Assembly (NCBI RefSeq): GCF_964355755.1
Contig: NC_092671.1
Coordinates: forward strand, 23,455,070 to 23,519,069
Reading direction: 5' to 3'
Origin: Antedon mediterranea
Lineage: Eukaryota > Echinodermata > Crinoidea > Comatulida > Antedonidae
DNA: 64,000 nt
Below are positions 53,146-64,000 of this stretch, one piece after another. The position numbers and the translations under genes were made by a program. Position 1 is the stretch's first letter, and each line of letters starts with the position of its first letter. Under the pieces are notes generated by a model that ran no database searches, was not told where the DNA came from, and saw only the letters and a list, made by a program, of their open reading frames with translations.

Positions 53146-55340
53146 GGGATCCAGTCAAGTCGCCCCATCGCAAAGTCGCCCCATACAAAGTCGCCCAATA
53201 CAAAGTCGCCCCATCGCAAAGTCGCCCCAAAACAAAGTCGCCCCGGCACAGTCGCCCCATTACAAAGTCGCCCCATCGCAAAGTCGCCCCAACGCAAAGT
53301 CGCCCCATCGCAAAGTCGCCCCAACGCAAAGTCGCCCCATCGCAAAGTCGCCCCAACGCAAAGTCGCCCCATCGCAAAGAAGCCCACGGTTTTATTTCGG
53401 AAGTGCCGCCGCTAGTAGTAGTACGCTGTTTTAATCATATAGCGGTTGCGTTTGATATCGATTGCGTTGTTACTTTGGTCGCGCTAAATGTCGTATACAT
53501 TATAATGTTTACCCTATTATATACATAATTTGTGTTTTAATTTTTATTTTACAGGTTATAATGGAGTGATGTGCTTTTTAAAAATCATTAAAAAATAGTC
53601 CCTTGTTTGAAAGTTCTAAAAAGATTTCGAAAAGATTATCCCTGATTTATAGTTTCGAAAATGTTAATTTAATATGATTTTAAAATTAGTTACCAGAGCC
53701 ACAATTACGAATCTTTCTTCAACCTACGCGTGGATACCAGCTCATTTTTTAGGATAATATAATAAGTGTATAAATAGTAGGCCTTCGTATATTTACAGTA
53801 GTTAAAACAATAACAGCGTTGTAAGACAATAAATGTTATATAGGCTACTTATTGATCATTTTGCATTTATTGACAAGTTATGTGTCTATAGTTATTTAAT
53901 TTTAATTATGACTTTTCAAAATGAAGAAATAAAAAAAAGGGGATTTCTTCGCCGATATGATCGTTTTGCACATGCAGGTATTTTAGTAAAATTAAAACGC
54001 TACATTTTGACCATGGAAAAACCATCGTACAGTATGATTATCGTGTGCGTGTTTTTTAAAAAGGGGAATCCCCGACGGGCAGCAGAAAGACGTAGCAGCT
54101 GTGAGAAGGAAACAGATACCAGAAAGAGCAGCTCCGATTGGTTTCAGAGAATGTTTCAGATTGCGAGTCGCTTTTTATTCAACAGCAGAATGATCATTTT
54201 ACTGAAGAAATTCTTTTCAACCCTTTTGGTTATAGAACATTCTAATTATCATGCCTAATAAATATCCTCATATCGGGTGTTTATTTAATTTTAATAAACA
54301 AGACAGTGAAGAGGCACGGAATAATACGTACACGGACGTACGACGAATACACACATGCACGTCATCATTTACGACATAATATAGTGGCGATATGATGCAA
54401 TTTTATAATGGATATAATGATGGGATTGCATTTCCAGGCTTATAATCAATGTTCATTGTAATACTATGTATATAATAGTAAACTGAATGTTTATAAATAA
54501 ATTGTTTTACCTAATTTGTTGCATATAAAAAATAAAAGACACAGACGTAGCCTACGTTCCCTATAAAATATTTCACATTTAAATTTATGTACTGTTAAAT
54601 GACATTATGCTGAATAATAGGCTTAGTATAATCTTAAACTATGTTTACAAATTGTCATTTTTAAGGCACACATCTTTCTCTCATCATAGACCTCAGTGTA
54701 AAATAAAAACAAAAATCAATTATTAATATAGGCCTAATAATAATAAATATTCATCGACCAAAGTAAAAATAATCTAGATCGTATAACATCATTTTATCGC
54801 GACCAAAATTAAACGCCACCGATTTCGAACGCGACTGATATCATCGTAAAACTCCGACGGGGTTTCCCCATCTTCAGATGGTGCGTTGTAGTGCGACAAC
54901 GGCGGAGTAATTACGGGGGTTTCCCTCTGGTGAAAGCTAGCACGTTAGAGCGACCGCGGAGTGATTAGTTGGGGGCTTCCTCTCTGATGATTGGGGAGCG
55001 TGCCGATCGTGTGACGTACCTGAGACTACATGGAGGGGCTTCCCCTTTTATGCCTACACGTTCCGTGTTATTTTGTGTATCATTGCGACATTTTACGCAC
55101 TTTTAAACTATTTTTTAACGTTTGGGGCGACTTTGCGATGGGGCGACTTTGTGTTGGGGCGACTTTGGGATGGGGCGACTTTGCGTTGGGGCGACTTTGC
55201 GATGGGGCGACTTTGCAATGGGGCGACTGTGTCAGGGCGACTTTGTTTTGGGGCGACTTTGCGATGGGGCGACTGTGTATGGGGCGACTTTGTATGGGGC
55301 GACTTTGCGATGGGGCGACTTGACTAGCATCCCAATATCC
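53146..55340. mobile_element. P-like array-ended element C (AAGTCGCCCC type) with 8-bp target duplication
   Basis: Flanked by GTTTGTGG at 53138-53145 and 55341-55348, an exact 8-bp duplication as made by P-type transposases. Left array 53155-53385, about 15 units of 16 bp (AAAGTCGCCCCATCGC / ...CAACGC); right array 55122-55325 is the inverse. The outer ends read GGGATCCAGTCAAGTCGCCC and, inverted, GGATATTGGGATGCTAGTCA-AGTCGCCCC. The interior 53440-54780 is related to 22870-24660 of element B and, reversed, to element A; GGGGAATCCCCGACGGGCAG lies at 54063. The frame 53833-54258 has no family resemblance and overlaps the conserved noncoding part. Non-autonomous. Confidence 0.85.
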
Positions 55341-55514
55341 GTTTGTGGCTGCCTATACAGTATTATATTATTAAAATTCTAGGCCTATTATTATAATTAC
55401 AATGACGTTCAGTACTACTATTAATATTTATTATTATATTTACAGTGAGTATAGTATTAGGCCTCTAATATGTATAAATCTGTCACTCGTGCAAAAAAGC
55501 TGCTCACGTTTTGT

Positions 55515-55765
55515 CTTGTGGTTGCTGTCACGCATCAGTGAGCATCGGTGGCTTACCGAAGAGTCGATTGAGTCCGAAACGAACCGATGGAGGAACTCTC
55601 GTACGGAAAAAAAAATCGCGTCCCGCTAACCCTCTGTTGACCGCTTGGCGAATGCACGAAATAAACAAAGTTTTTGAAGTAATAATTGAATATAAAATAA
55701 CGTTTCAGTAATTGATTTTCATATAGTAGGCCCTAGGGTATATCAGCATTGCCAGTATCAATAAA
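55515..55765 (+). repeat. Long inverted repeat partner of 51340-51850
   Basis: Inverted copy of the two blocks described at 51340-51850, here joined as one (GTCACGCATCAGTGAGCATC ... CAATAAAATACGGATAGTTA). Together the two copies flank element C and its surroundings at a distance of 3.7 kb. Confidence 0.75.
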
Positions 55766-56326
55766 ATACGGATAGTTAAACACCTTTAAAAACTTGATAA
55801 ATACCACAACAAGTGTGTATAAATTTGGTCTAGGCCTAGGGCCTAGGCCTAGCCTAGGCCTAGGAATCGTCCTCTCTGAATTCGAGAAAATGTCATAGCA
55901 ACGACGACAACACAACAAAACGGGACAAACACGTACAACAACCAAGAATATAATCGAATACTCATTTCACACACAAATGACCTGGACAGCCTACAGTACA
56001 ACTTTGATCTCTTTGTTTTGAAGGTAACTGTAAGTAGTACCAGGCCTACTACGTTCTCTAGGCAAAGCTTAGCTAGGCCTAGTAGGCTATGTTATGTATC
56101 GTTAAATAGGCCTATACCTAGGCCCTAATAAGGCCTAGCCTACTACCTACTAGGCCTAGCTAGTAGGAGGCTAGCCTAGGCTAGGCCTAACCGAACATTG
56201 GAAATTACTTAGGCCCTAGGCTACTGTAACATCATGTCCTAGTAGGCTAGGCTAGTAGAACTCAATTATAAACTATAATGGAACGGATTTACAAACGATA
56301 CACTTCTTAATAATAATTAATAATAA
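55766..56326. other. CTAGGCCTAG-rich noncoding stretch
   Basis: Dense in self-complementary TAGGCCTA/CTAGGCC words, for example 55828-55865 and 56040-56260. No coding potential. It ends in TAATAATTAATAATAA, next to the Helitron-like array. Confidence 0.6.
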
Positions 56327-59300
56327 CTAGACATGTAACTCGTCACTTTGACGAGTTTGGTTATCCGCCGCGCAAGTGGTGCAACATTAACATTAAGGGG
56401 ATAGGTTGAGGACAAAAGGAAGTGTTGACGTTGGCATTATGACCTGAACTGAAGAATATGATATGTTGTTATTGCTGAATTTTTTTGTTTAAATTCATAT
56501 ATAGTTTACACAGTATAATCTGTATCCATATCACATACAGTGTAGAATAGGTGAAATTACGGGACCCGCTATTTATTGCAATTTTTAACATGTTGACGGT
56601 TTTAAAATGAAACGCGAAGGTAGCAATTCCGAAAGGAAATTATCTCAGCAACAACGTATTAGCGTGTAAAAGAAATTTGAATACGTGAAATATTGATGCG
56701 CGCTCTTTTAAATGTAATGAATTATGACGCAAAAGATGAAAATACGACCTTTTTTATTTAACTGGCCATATGATAACGTCACAACATCCGATTGGCAACA
56801 TTTTAACATAATTTCGTATCTACAATCCAATAGCTTCCAGAAAAAGTTTTAATCGTGATTATCACATTTTATTCTTACGAGCTATAACAGATTAAAATTT
56901 ACTGTAAAGATGAAATTGATGCCACACGTGATTTAAATTTTTAGGCATGACGACGTCAAAAAAATTAAAATATTTTTAACTCATGCGAAAGATAGTTGAT
57001 TGACCTAGACAATATCAAAATCGGGGTGAAAATGGAAAACGGATAAGTGGAGATGCGCTCTATTCAATGTGATGAGCTATGACGAAAGATACAAAAATCC
57101 TAAATTTTATATTCGCGTGGCCATACGATGACGTCACAATGTCCGGTTAGCCATATTAATACCTGATCCGACATCTACAACTCATCTACTTCCAGAATAT
57201 GTCATCCACAAAAAGTTGACCGTCTAGTTTAGAAATTACGACTGTTTAAAAAAAGGCATATTTTAAACGAATTTTTTAACCTTTTCATAAAAAACGCGCG
57301 CAAATTGTCCAATTCGACGTGCTCGTATGACGTATCTTTAAGTCGAAATTGTTTAAAATTTGGTAAAATTACTAGAAAAGGCTGGAAAAACATAAATCAC
57401 GCGAAAAAAATACGTTTTCAATGCTACGTGCGCACCGCACACGTAAAAATGTGCGCACGCGTGGGAATTTTTGACATGCTTAAAACGACATGAAACACGT
57501 AGAAAGTTGATTATAAATTAATTTTGCGCATTTTGAAATTTTAAATGCGCGTGCGCGCGTAACTTTGTGTAAAACACGCAATTTTTTTTCAACAGAAAGT
57601 TAGCGCATGATATAAATTAAACTTTTGCAAAGTTTCACTTTAAAATGTTATTTGGTTTTCGACATATGTTAAATACGAGAAAATCGTTAAATCGCGCGTA
57701 CGTCACGTTGCGCAATTGTAAACATCATGAAAAGCTTCGCTTGACGACGTTACATAAATGTCAAAATGTTAACATAGTTCACAAAATGTTATGTTTGCAA
57801 GTTTTAGAGAAAAGCGTGCCACAAAAATCATACAGAAAGAAAGAGGAGAAACTAGACATGAAACTCGTCACTTTGACGAGTTAGTTATCCGCACGACAAA
57901 CGCCACGAGCACGTCATACGTTGGAATATTGCACACAGAAAAAGATTATGGCATTATGACCTGGACTGAACAATATGATTATGTTGTTATTGCTGAATTC
58001 TGTTATTTTGTGTCATATAGTATACACAGTATAATCTGTATACATATCACAATCACATACAGTGTAGAATAGGGGAAAATACGGGACCCGCTATTTATTC
58101 CAATTTTTAACATGCTGACGGTTTCAAAATGAAACGCGAAGGTAGCAATTTCGAAAGGAAATTATCTCAGCAACAACATATTAGCGTGTACAAGAAATTT
58201 GAATACGTGAAATATTGATGCGCGCTCTTTTAAATGTAATGAATTATAACGCAAAAGATGAAAATACGACTTTTTTTATATAACTGGCCATATGATGACG
58301 TCACAACATCCGATTAGCAAAATGTTCACATGATTTCGTATCTACAATTCAATAGCTTCCAGAAAACGTTTTAATCATGATTATCACATTTCATTCTTAC
58401 GAGCTATAACAGATTAAATTTTACTGTAAATATGAAATTTATGCCACACGTAATTTAAATTTTTAGGCATGATGACGTCATAAAAATAAAAATATTTTTA
58501 ACTCGTGCGAAAGATAGTTGATCGACCTAGACAATATCAAAATCGGGGTGAAAATGGAAAACGGATAAGTGTAGATGCGCTCTATTAAATGTGATGAGCT
58601 ATGAAGAAAGATACAAAAATCCTAAATTTTATATTCGCGTGGCCTTACGATGACATCACAATGTCCTGTTAGCCATATTAATGCATGATCCGATATCTAC
58701 AACTCATCAACTTCCAGAATATGTAATAAAAATAACTTTCATTGTTTAGTATAGAAATTACGACTGTTTAAAAAAAGGCTTAATTTTGACGAATTTTTTA
58801 TTTTTTTCATCAAAAACCCGTGCAAATTGTTCAATTCTACGTGCTCGTATAACGTCATTTTAAGTCAAAATTGTTTAAAAGTTTGTAAAATTACTAGAAA
58901 AGGCTGGAAAAACATAAATCACTCGAAAAAAGAATGTTTTTAACGCTACGTGCGCACCGCGCGCGTAAAAAATTGCGGGCGCGTGGGAATTTTTGACATG
59001 CTCAAAATGACATAAAACGCGTAGAAAGTCGATTAGAAATTGTTATTTCGCATTTTCAAATTTTAAATGCGCGTGCGCGCGTAAATTTGTGTAAAACTCG
59101 CAATTTTTTTTCCACAGAAAGTTAGCGCACGATATAAATTAAACTTCTGCAAAGTTTCAATTCAAAATGTTATTTGGTTTTTGACCTATGTTAAATACGC
59201 GAAATTCATAAAATCGCGCGTAAGTCACGTTGCGCAACTCTGACGTCATTCAAAAATAGGAGGTGCACAACTTCACATAAATGCCCACATGTTGTCAAAG

Positions 59301-62300
59301 TTATGAAATGTTACGTTTACACATGTTAGAGAAACGCTCTACACAAAAATGGAAGGAAAGAAATAAGAACTAGACATGTAACTCGTCACTTTGACGAGTT
59401 TGGTTATCCGCCGCGCAAGTGGTGCAACATTAACATTAAGGGGATAGGTTGAGGACAAAAGGAAGTGTTCACGTTGGCATTATGACCTGAACTGAAGAAT
59501 ATGATATGTTGTTATTGCTGAATTTTATTATTTAAATTCATATATAGTATACACAGTATAATCTGTATCCATATCACATACAGTGTAGAATAGGTGAAAT
59601 TACGGGACCCGCTATTTATTGCAATTTTTAACATGTTGACGGTTTTAAAATGAAACGCGAAGGTAGCAATTCCGAAAGGAAATTATCTCAGCAACAACGT
59701 ATTAGCGTGTAGAAGAAATTTGAATACGTGAAATATTGATGCGCGCTCTTTTAAATGTATTGAATTATGACGCAAAAGATGAAAATACGACCTTTTTTAT
59801 ATAACTGGCCATATGATGACGTCACAACATCCGATTGGCAACATTTTTACATAATTTCGTATCTACAATCCAATAGCTTCCAGAAAAAGTTTTAATCGTG
59901 ATTATCACATTTTATTCTTATGAGATATAACAGATTAAAATTTACTGTAAAGATGAAATTAATGCCACACGTGATTTAAATTTTTAGGCATGATGACGTC
60001 AAAAAAATTAAAATATTTTTAACTCCTGCGAAAGATACTTGATTGACCTAGACAATATCAAAATCGGGGTGAAAATGGAAAACGGATAAGTGGAGATGCG
60101 CTCTATTCAATGTGATGAGCTATGACGAAAGGTACAAAAATCCTAAATTTTATATTCGCGTGGCCATACGATGACGTCACAATGTCCGGTTAGCCATATT
60201 AATACCTGATCCGATATCTACAACTCATCTACTTCCAGAATATGCCATCCACAAAAAGTTGACCGTCTAGTTTAGAAATTACGACTGTTTAAAAAAAGGC
60301 ATATTTTAAACAAATTTTTTAACGTTTTCATAAAAAACGCGCGCAAATTGTCCAATTCGACGTGCTCGTATGACGTATCTTTAAGTCGAAATTGTTTAAA
60401 ATTTGGTAAAATTACTAGAAAAGGCTGGAAAAATATAAATCACGCGAAAAAAATACGTTTTCAATGCTACGTGCGCACCGCACACGTAAAAATGTGCGCA
60501 CGCGTGGGAATTTTTGACATGCTTAAAACGACATGAATCGCGTAGAAAGTTGATTATAAATTAATTTTGCGCATTTTGAAATTTCAAATGCGCCTGCGCG
60601 CGTAACTTTGTGTAAAACACGCAATTTTTTTTGAACAGAAAGTTAGCGCATGATATAAATTAAACTTTTGCAAAGTTTCAAGTTGAAATGTTATTTGGTT
60701 GTCGAGCTATGTTAAATACGACAAAATCGTTAAATCGCGCGTAAGTCACGTTGCGCAATTGTAAACATCATGAAAAGCTTCGCTGCACATCTTCATGTGC
60801 ATGACGATATGTTGAGAAAGTTACAAAATGTTATGTTTGCAAGTTTTAGAGAAAAGCGATCCACAAAAATCATACAGAAAGAAAGAAGAGAAACTAGACA
60901 TGTAACTCGTCACTTTGACGAGTTAGTTATCCGCACGACAAACGCCACGTGCACGTCATACGTTAGAATATTGCACACAGAAAAAAATTATGGCATTATG
61001 ACCTGATCTGAAGAATATGATATGTTGTTAGTGCTGAATTCTGTCAATTTTGTGTCATATAGTATATACATGCAAACAGTATAATCTGTATACATGTTAC
61101 ATACAGTGTAGAATAGGTGAAATTACGGGACCCGCCATTTATTCAAATTTGTAACATGGCGACGGTATCAAGATGAAACACTAAGATATAGCAATTTCGG
61201 AAGCAAATTATCTCAGCAACAACATATTAACGTGTAGAAGAAATTTGAATACGTTTAATATTGATGCGCGCTCTTTTAAATATAATGAACTATGATGCAA
61301 AAGATGAAAATACGACTTTTTTTATTTAACTTGCAATATGATGACGTCACAGCATCTGATTGGCAAAATGTTCACATGATTTAATATCTACAATCCAAGA
61401 GCTTCCAGAAAATGTTTTAATCATGATTATCACATTTTATTTTGACGGGCTATTACAGATTAAAATTTACTGTAAAGATGAAATTAATGACCCACGTAAT
61501 TAAAATTTTTAGGCATGATGACGTCATAAAAATTAAAATATTTTTATCTCATGCGAAAGATAGTTGATTGACCTAGACAATATTAAAATCTCGGAGAAAA
61601 AGAAATACATATAAGCGTGATGCGCTCCATTGAATGTGATGAGCAATAACGAAAGACAAAAAAATCCTATATTTTACATTCGTGTGGCCATATGATGACG
61701 TCACAACATCCGTGAGGTAAAAATTCTGCATGAATTCATATCTACAACATATCTGCTTACATATTAAGTTAAAAAAATTAGGGGTAATCGTTGATCCTGA
61801 GAAGCTATAAAACATTCAAAATAGGCATAATTTTGACAACATTTTGTAACTTTTTCAACTAAAACGCGCGCAAATGGGCTAAATCAACGTGTTCGTATGA
61901 CGTAATTTTAATTTGAAATGATGTCAATCTTTTTGAAAATGACTAGGAAAGGCTGGAAAATCACAATTCAAGAGAAAAAAACATGATTTTCATGCTCTAT
62001 GCGCACCGTGCGCGTAATATTTTTCGCGCGCGCGGTAATTTTGTACATGCTTAAAATGACATGAAACGCGTAGAAAGTTGATTAGAAATTATTTTTGCGC
62101 ATTTTGAAATTTTAAATGCGCGTGCGCGCGTAACTTTGTGTAAAACACGCAATTTTTTTCCAACAGAAAGTTAGCGCATGATATAAATTAAACTTTCACA
62201 AAGTGTCAATTAAAAATCACTTTTAGTTTTTAATCTATGATCAATCATAAAAAATCATAAAATCGCGCGTAAGTCACGTTGCGCAACTCTGACGTAATTC

Positions 62301-64000
62301 AAAAATAGGAGGTGCACAACTTCACGTAAATGCCCACAGGTTGTCAAAGTTATAAAATGTTATGTTTACACATTTTAGAGAAACGCTCTACACAAAAATA
62401 GCGAGAAAGAAAGAAGAACTAGACATGTAACTCGTCACTTTGACGAGTTTGGTTATCCGCCGCGCAAGTGGTGCAACATTAACAATAAGGGGATAGGTTG
62501 AGGACAAAAGGAAGTGTTCACGTTGGCATTATGACCTGAACTGAAGAATATGATATGTTGTTATTGCTGAATTTTATTATATTATTTAAATTCATATATA
62601 GTATACACAGTCTAATCTGTATCCATATCACATACAGTGACATACAGTGTAGAATAGGTGAAATTACGGGACCCGCTATTTATTGCAATTTTTAACATGT
62701 TGACGGTTTTAAAATGAAACGCGAAGGTAGCAATTCCGAAAGGAAATTATCTCAGCAACAACGTATTAGCGTGTAGAAGAAATTTGAATACGTGAAATAT
62801 TGATGCGCGCTCTTTTAAATGTTATGAATTATGACGCAAAAGATGAAAATACGACCTTTTTTATTTAACTGGCCATATGATGACGTCACAACATCCGATT
62901 GGCAACATTTTTACATAATTTCGTATCTACAATCGAATAGCTTCCAGAAAAAGTTTTAATCGTGATTATCACATTTTATTCTTACGAGCTATAACAGATT
63001 AAAATTTACTGTAAAGATGAAATTGATGCCACACGTGATTTAAATTTTTAGGCATGATGACGTCAAAAAAATTAAAATATTTTTATCTCATGCGAAAGAT
63101 AGTTGATTGACCTAGACAATATCAAAATCGGGGTGAAAATGGAAAACGAATAAGTGGAGATGCGCTCTATTCAATGTGATGAGCTATGACGAAAGATACA
63201 AAAATCCTAAATTTTATATTCGCGTGGCCATACGATGACGTCACAATGTCCGGTTAGCCATATTAATACCTGATCCGATATCTACAACTCATCTACTTCC
63301 AGAATATGTCATCCACAAAAATTTGACCGTCTAGTTTAGAAATTACGACTGTTTAAAAAAAGGCATATTTTAAACGAATTTTTTAACCTTTTCATAAAAA
63401 ACGTGCGCAAATTGTCCAATTCGACGTGCTCGTATGACGTATCTTTAAGTCGAAATTGTTAAAAATTTGGTAAAATTACTAGAAAAGGCTGGAAAAACAT
63501 AAATCACGCGAAAAAAATACGTTTTCAATGCTACGTGCGCACCGCACACGTAGAAATGTGCGCACGCGTGGGAATTTTTGACATGCTTAAAACGACATGA
63601 AACGCGTAGAAAGTTGATTATAAATAAATTTTGCGCATTTTGAAATTTTAAATGTGCGTGCGCGCGTCACTTTGTGTAAAACACGCAATTTTTTTTCAAC
63701 AGAAAGTTAGCGCATGATATAAATTAAACTTTTGCAAAGTTTCACTTTAAAATGTTATTTGGTTTTCGACATATGTTAAATACGAGAAAATCGTTAAATC
63801 GCGCGTACGTCATGTTGCGCAATTGTAAACATCATGAAAAGCTTCGCTTGACGACGTTACGTAAATGTCAATATGTTAAGATAGTTACCGAAATGTTATG
63901 TTTGCGAGTTTTAGAGAAAAGCGTTACACAAAAATCATACAGAAAGAAAGAAGAAGAACTAGACATGTAACTCGTCACTTTGACGAGTTTGGTTATCCGC
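56327..64000 (-). mobile_element. Tandem array of ~1.52 kb Helitron-like units (continues past the window)
   Basis: Unit borders, at CTAGACATG: 56327, 57852, 59370, 60894, 62419 and 63959. Lengths are 1525, 1518, 1524, 1525 and 1540. On the minus strand each unit ends with a hairpin AACTCGTCA-AAG-TGACGAGTT, then ACATGT or TCATGT and CTAG: a Helitron 3' end. The next unit starts T-T-C/T-C-T-rich. Two types alternate at their starts (+ strand): TTTGGTTATCCGCCGCGCAA and TTAGTTATCCGCACGACAAA, so units one apart are less alike than units two apart (the 57305 and 60348 stretches are the same over 186 bases, 3043 apart). Units carry several GATGACGTCAC words. There is no Rep/helicase frame; small frames repeat with the array and are not genes. 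Confidence 0.75.

Noticed and set aside
53064-53528. Long frames on both strands rich in KSPHRKVAP or RWGDFALGRL, and their mirror at 55030-55382
   Set aside because: Produced by the 16-bp arrays of element C; the same stretch is open in several frames on both strands.
53833-54258. 141-codon + frame in element C
   Set aside because: No motif; the sister elements A and B lack this frame although the DNA is related.
57305-60536. Two identical 62-codon frames (57305-57493 and 60348-60536)
   Set aside because: Identity follows from the 3.04-kb period of the tandem array; the intermediate unit has the frame broken.

Overview
The window is about 65% A+T, has introns, and is packed with transposons. 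It looks like gene-poor nuclear DNA of a marine invertebrate, probably an echinoderm or related deuterostome. This rests on spliced exons with GT..AG borders, one recognisable animal gene (COMMD4-like), Penelope, CR1-like, Rex1-like, CACTA, P-like and Helitron-like elements, a tRNA-derived SINE, and the dispersed TAGGCCTA palindrome. The species is an inference; nothing in the sequence names it.

Layout. 0-9 kb: the last two coding exons of a COMM-domain gene on +, separated by a 4.2 kb intron that holds two CR1-like relics and a Penelope-like element with inverted ends; then a TIR element. 9.7-13.2 kb: a Helitron copy (-) split by a 3 kb foldback element. 13.3-18.4 kb (remnant to 20.3 kb): a 56-bp satellite split by a P-like array-ended element (A), a TA-flanked element (E) and a Rex1-like retrotransposon. 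20.3-24.7 kb: a SINE and P-like element B, which keeps a piece of transposase. 24.7-45 kb: a GGGATCCCG-rich minisatellite, then a two-gene CACTA/EnSpm-type unit made of a BEN-domain gene (-) and a divergent transposase gene (+, 11 exons, several frameshifts). Its introns carry a 3.4 kb element with ACAAAAT arrays and a 4 kb TA-flanked element, and CR1-like copies lie beside it. 45-49.5 kb: a second GGGATCCCG-rich minisatellite split exactly at an A|T site by two head-to-tail Helitrons. 49.5-53 kb: tandem repeats and MITEs. 53.1-55.3 kb: P-like element C with an 8-bp target duplication. 56.3-64 kb: a tandem array of ~1.52 kb Helitron-like units (alternating types, ~3.04 kb dimers) that runs off the right edge.

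The most unusual signal is a set of three transposons (A, B, C) whose two ends are inverted arrays of short GC-rich repeats (16 bp in A and C). The arrays have diverged completely in sequence (AGTCGGCC, CCCGTACCCA, AAGTCGCCCC), yet all three share the terminal core GTCAA-(G)-TCG-CCC and related interiors. Next are the two independent cases of head-to-tail Helitron-like copies. Apart from the COMMD exons, every protein-like segment I recognise belongs to a mobile element and most are broken; the CACTA BEN gene and one CR1-like RT frame are open.
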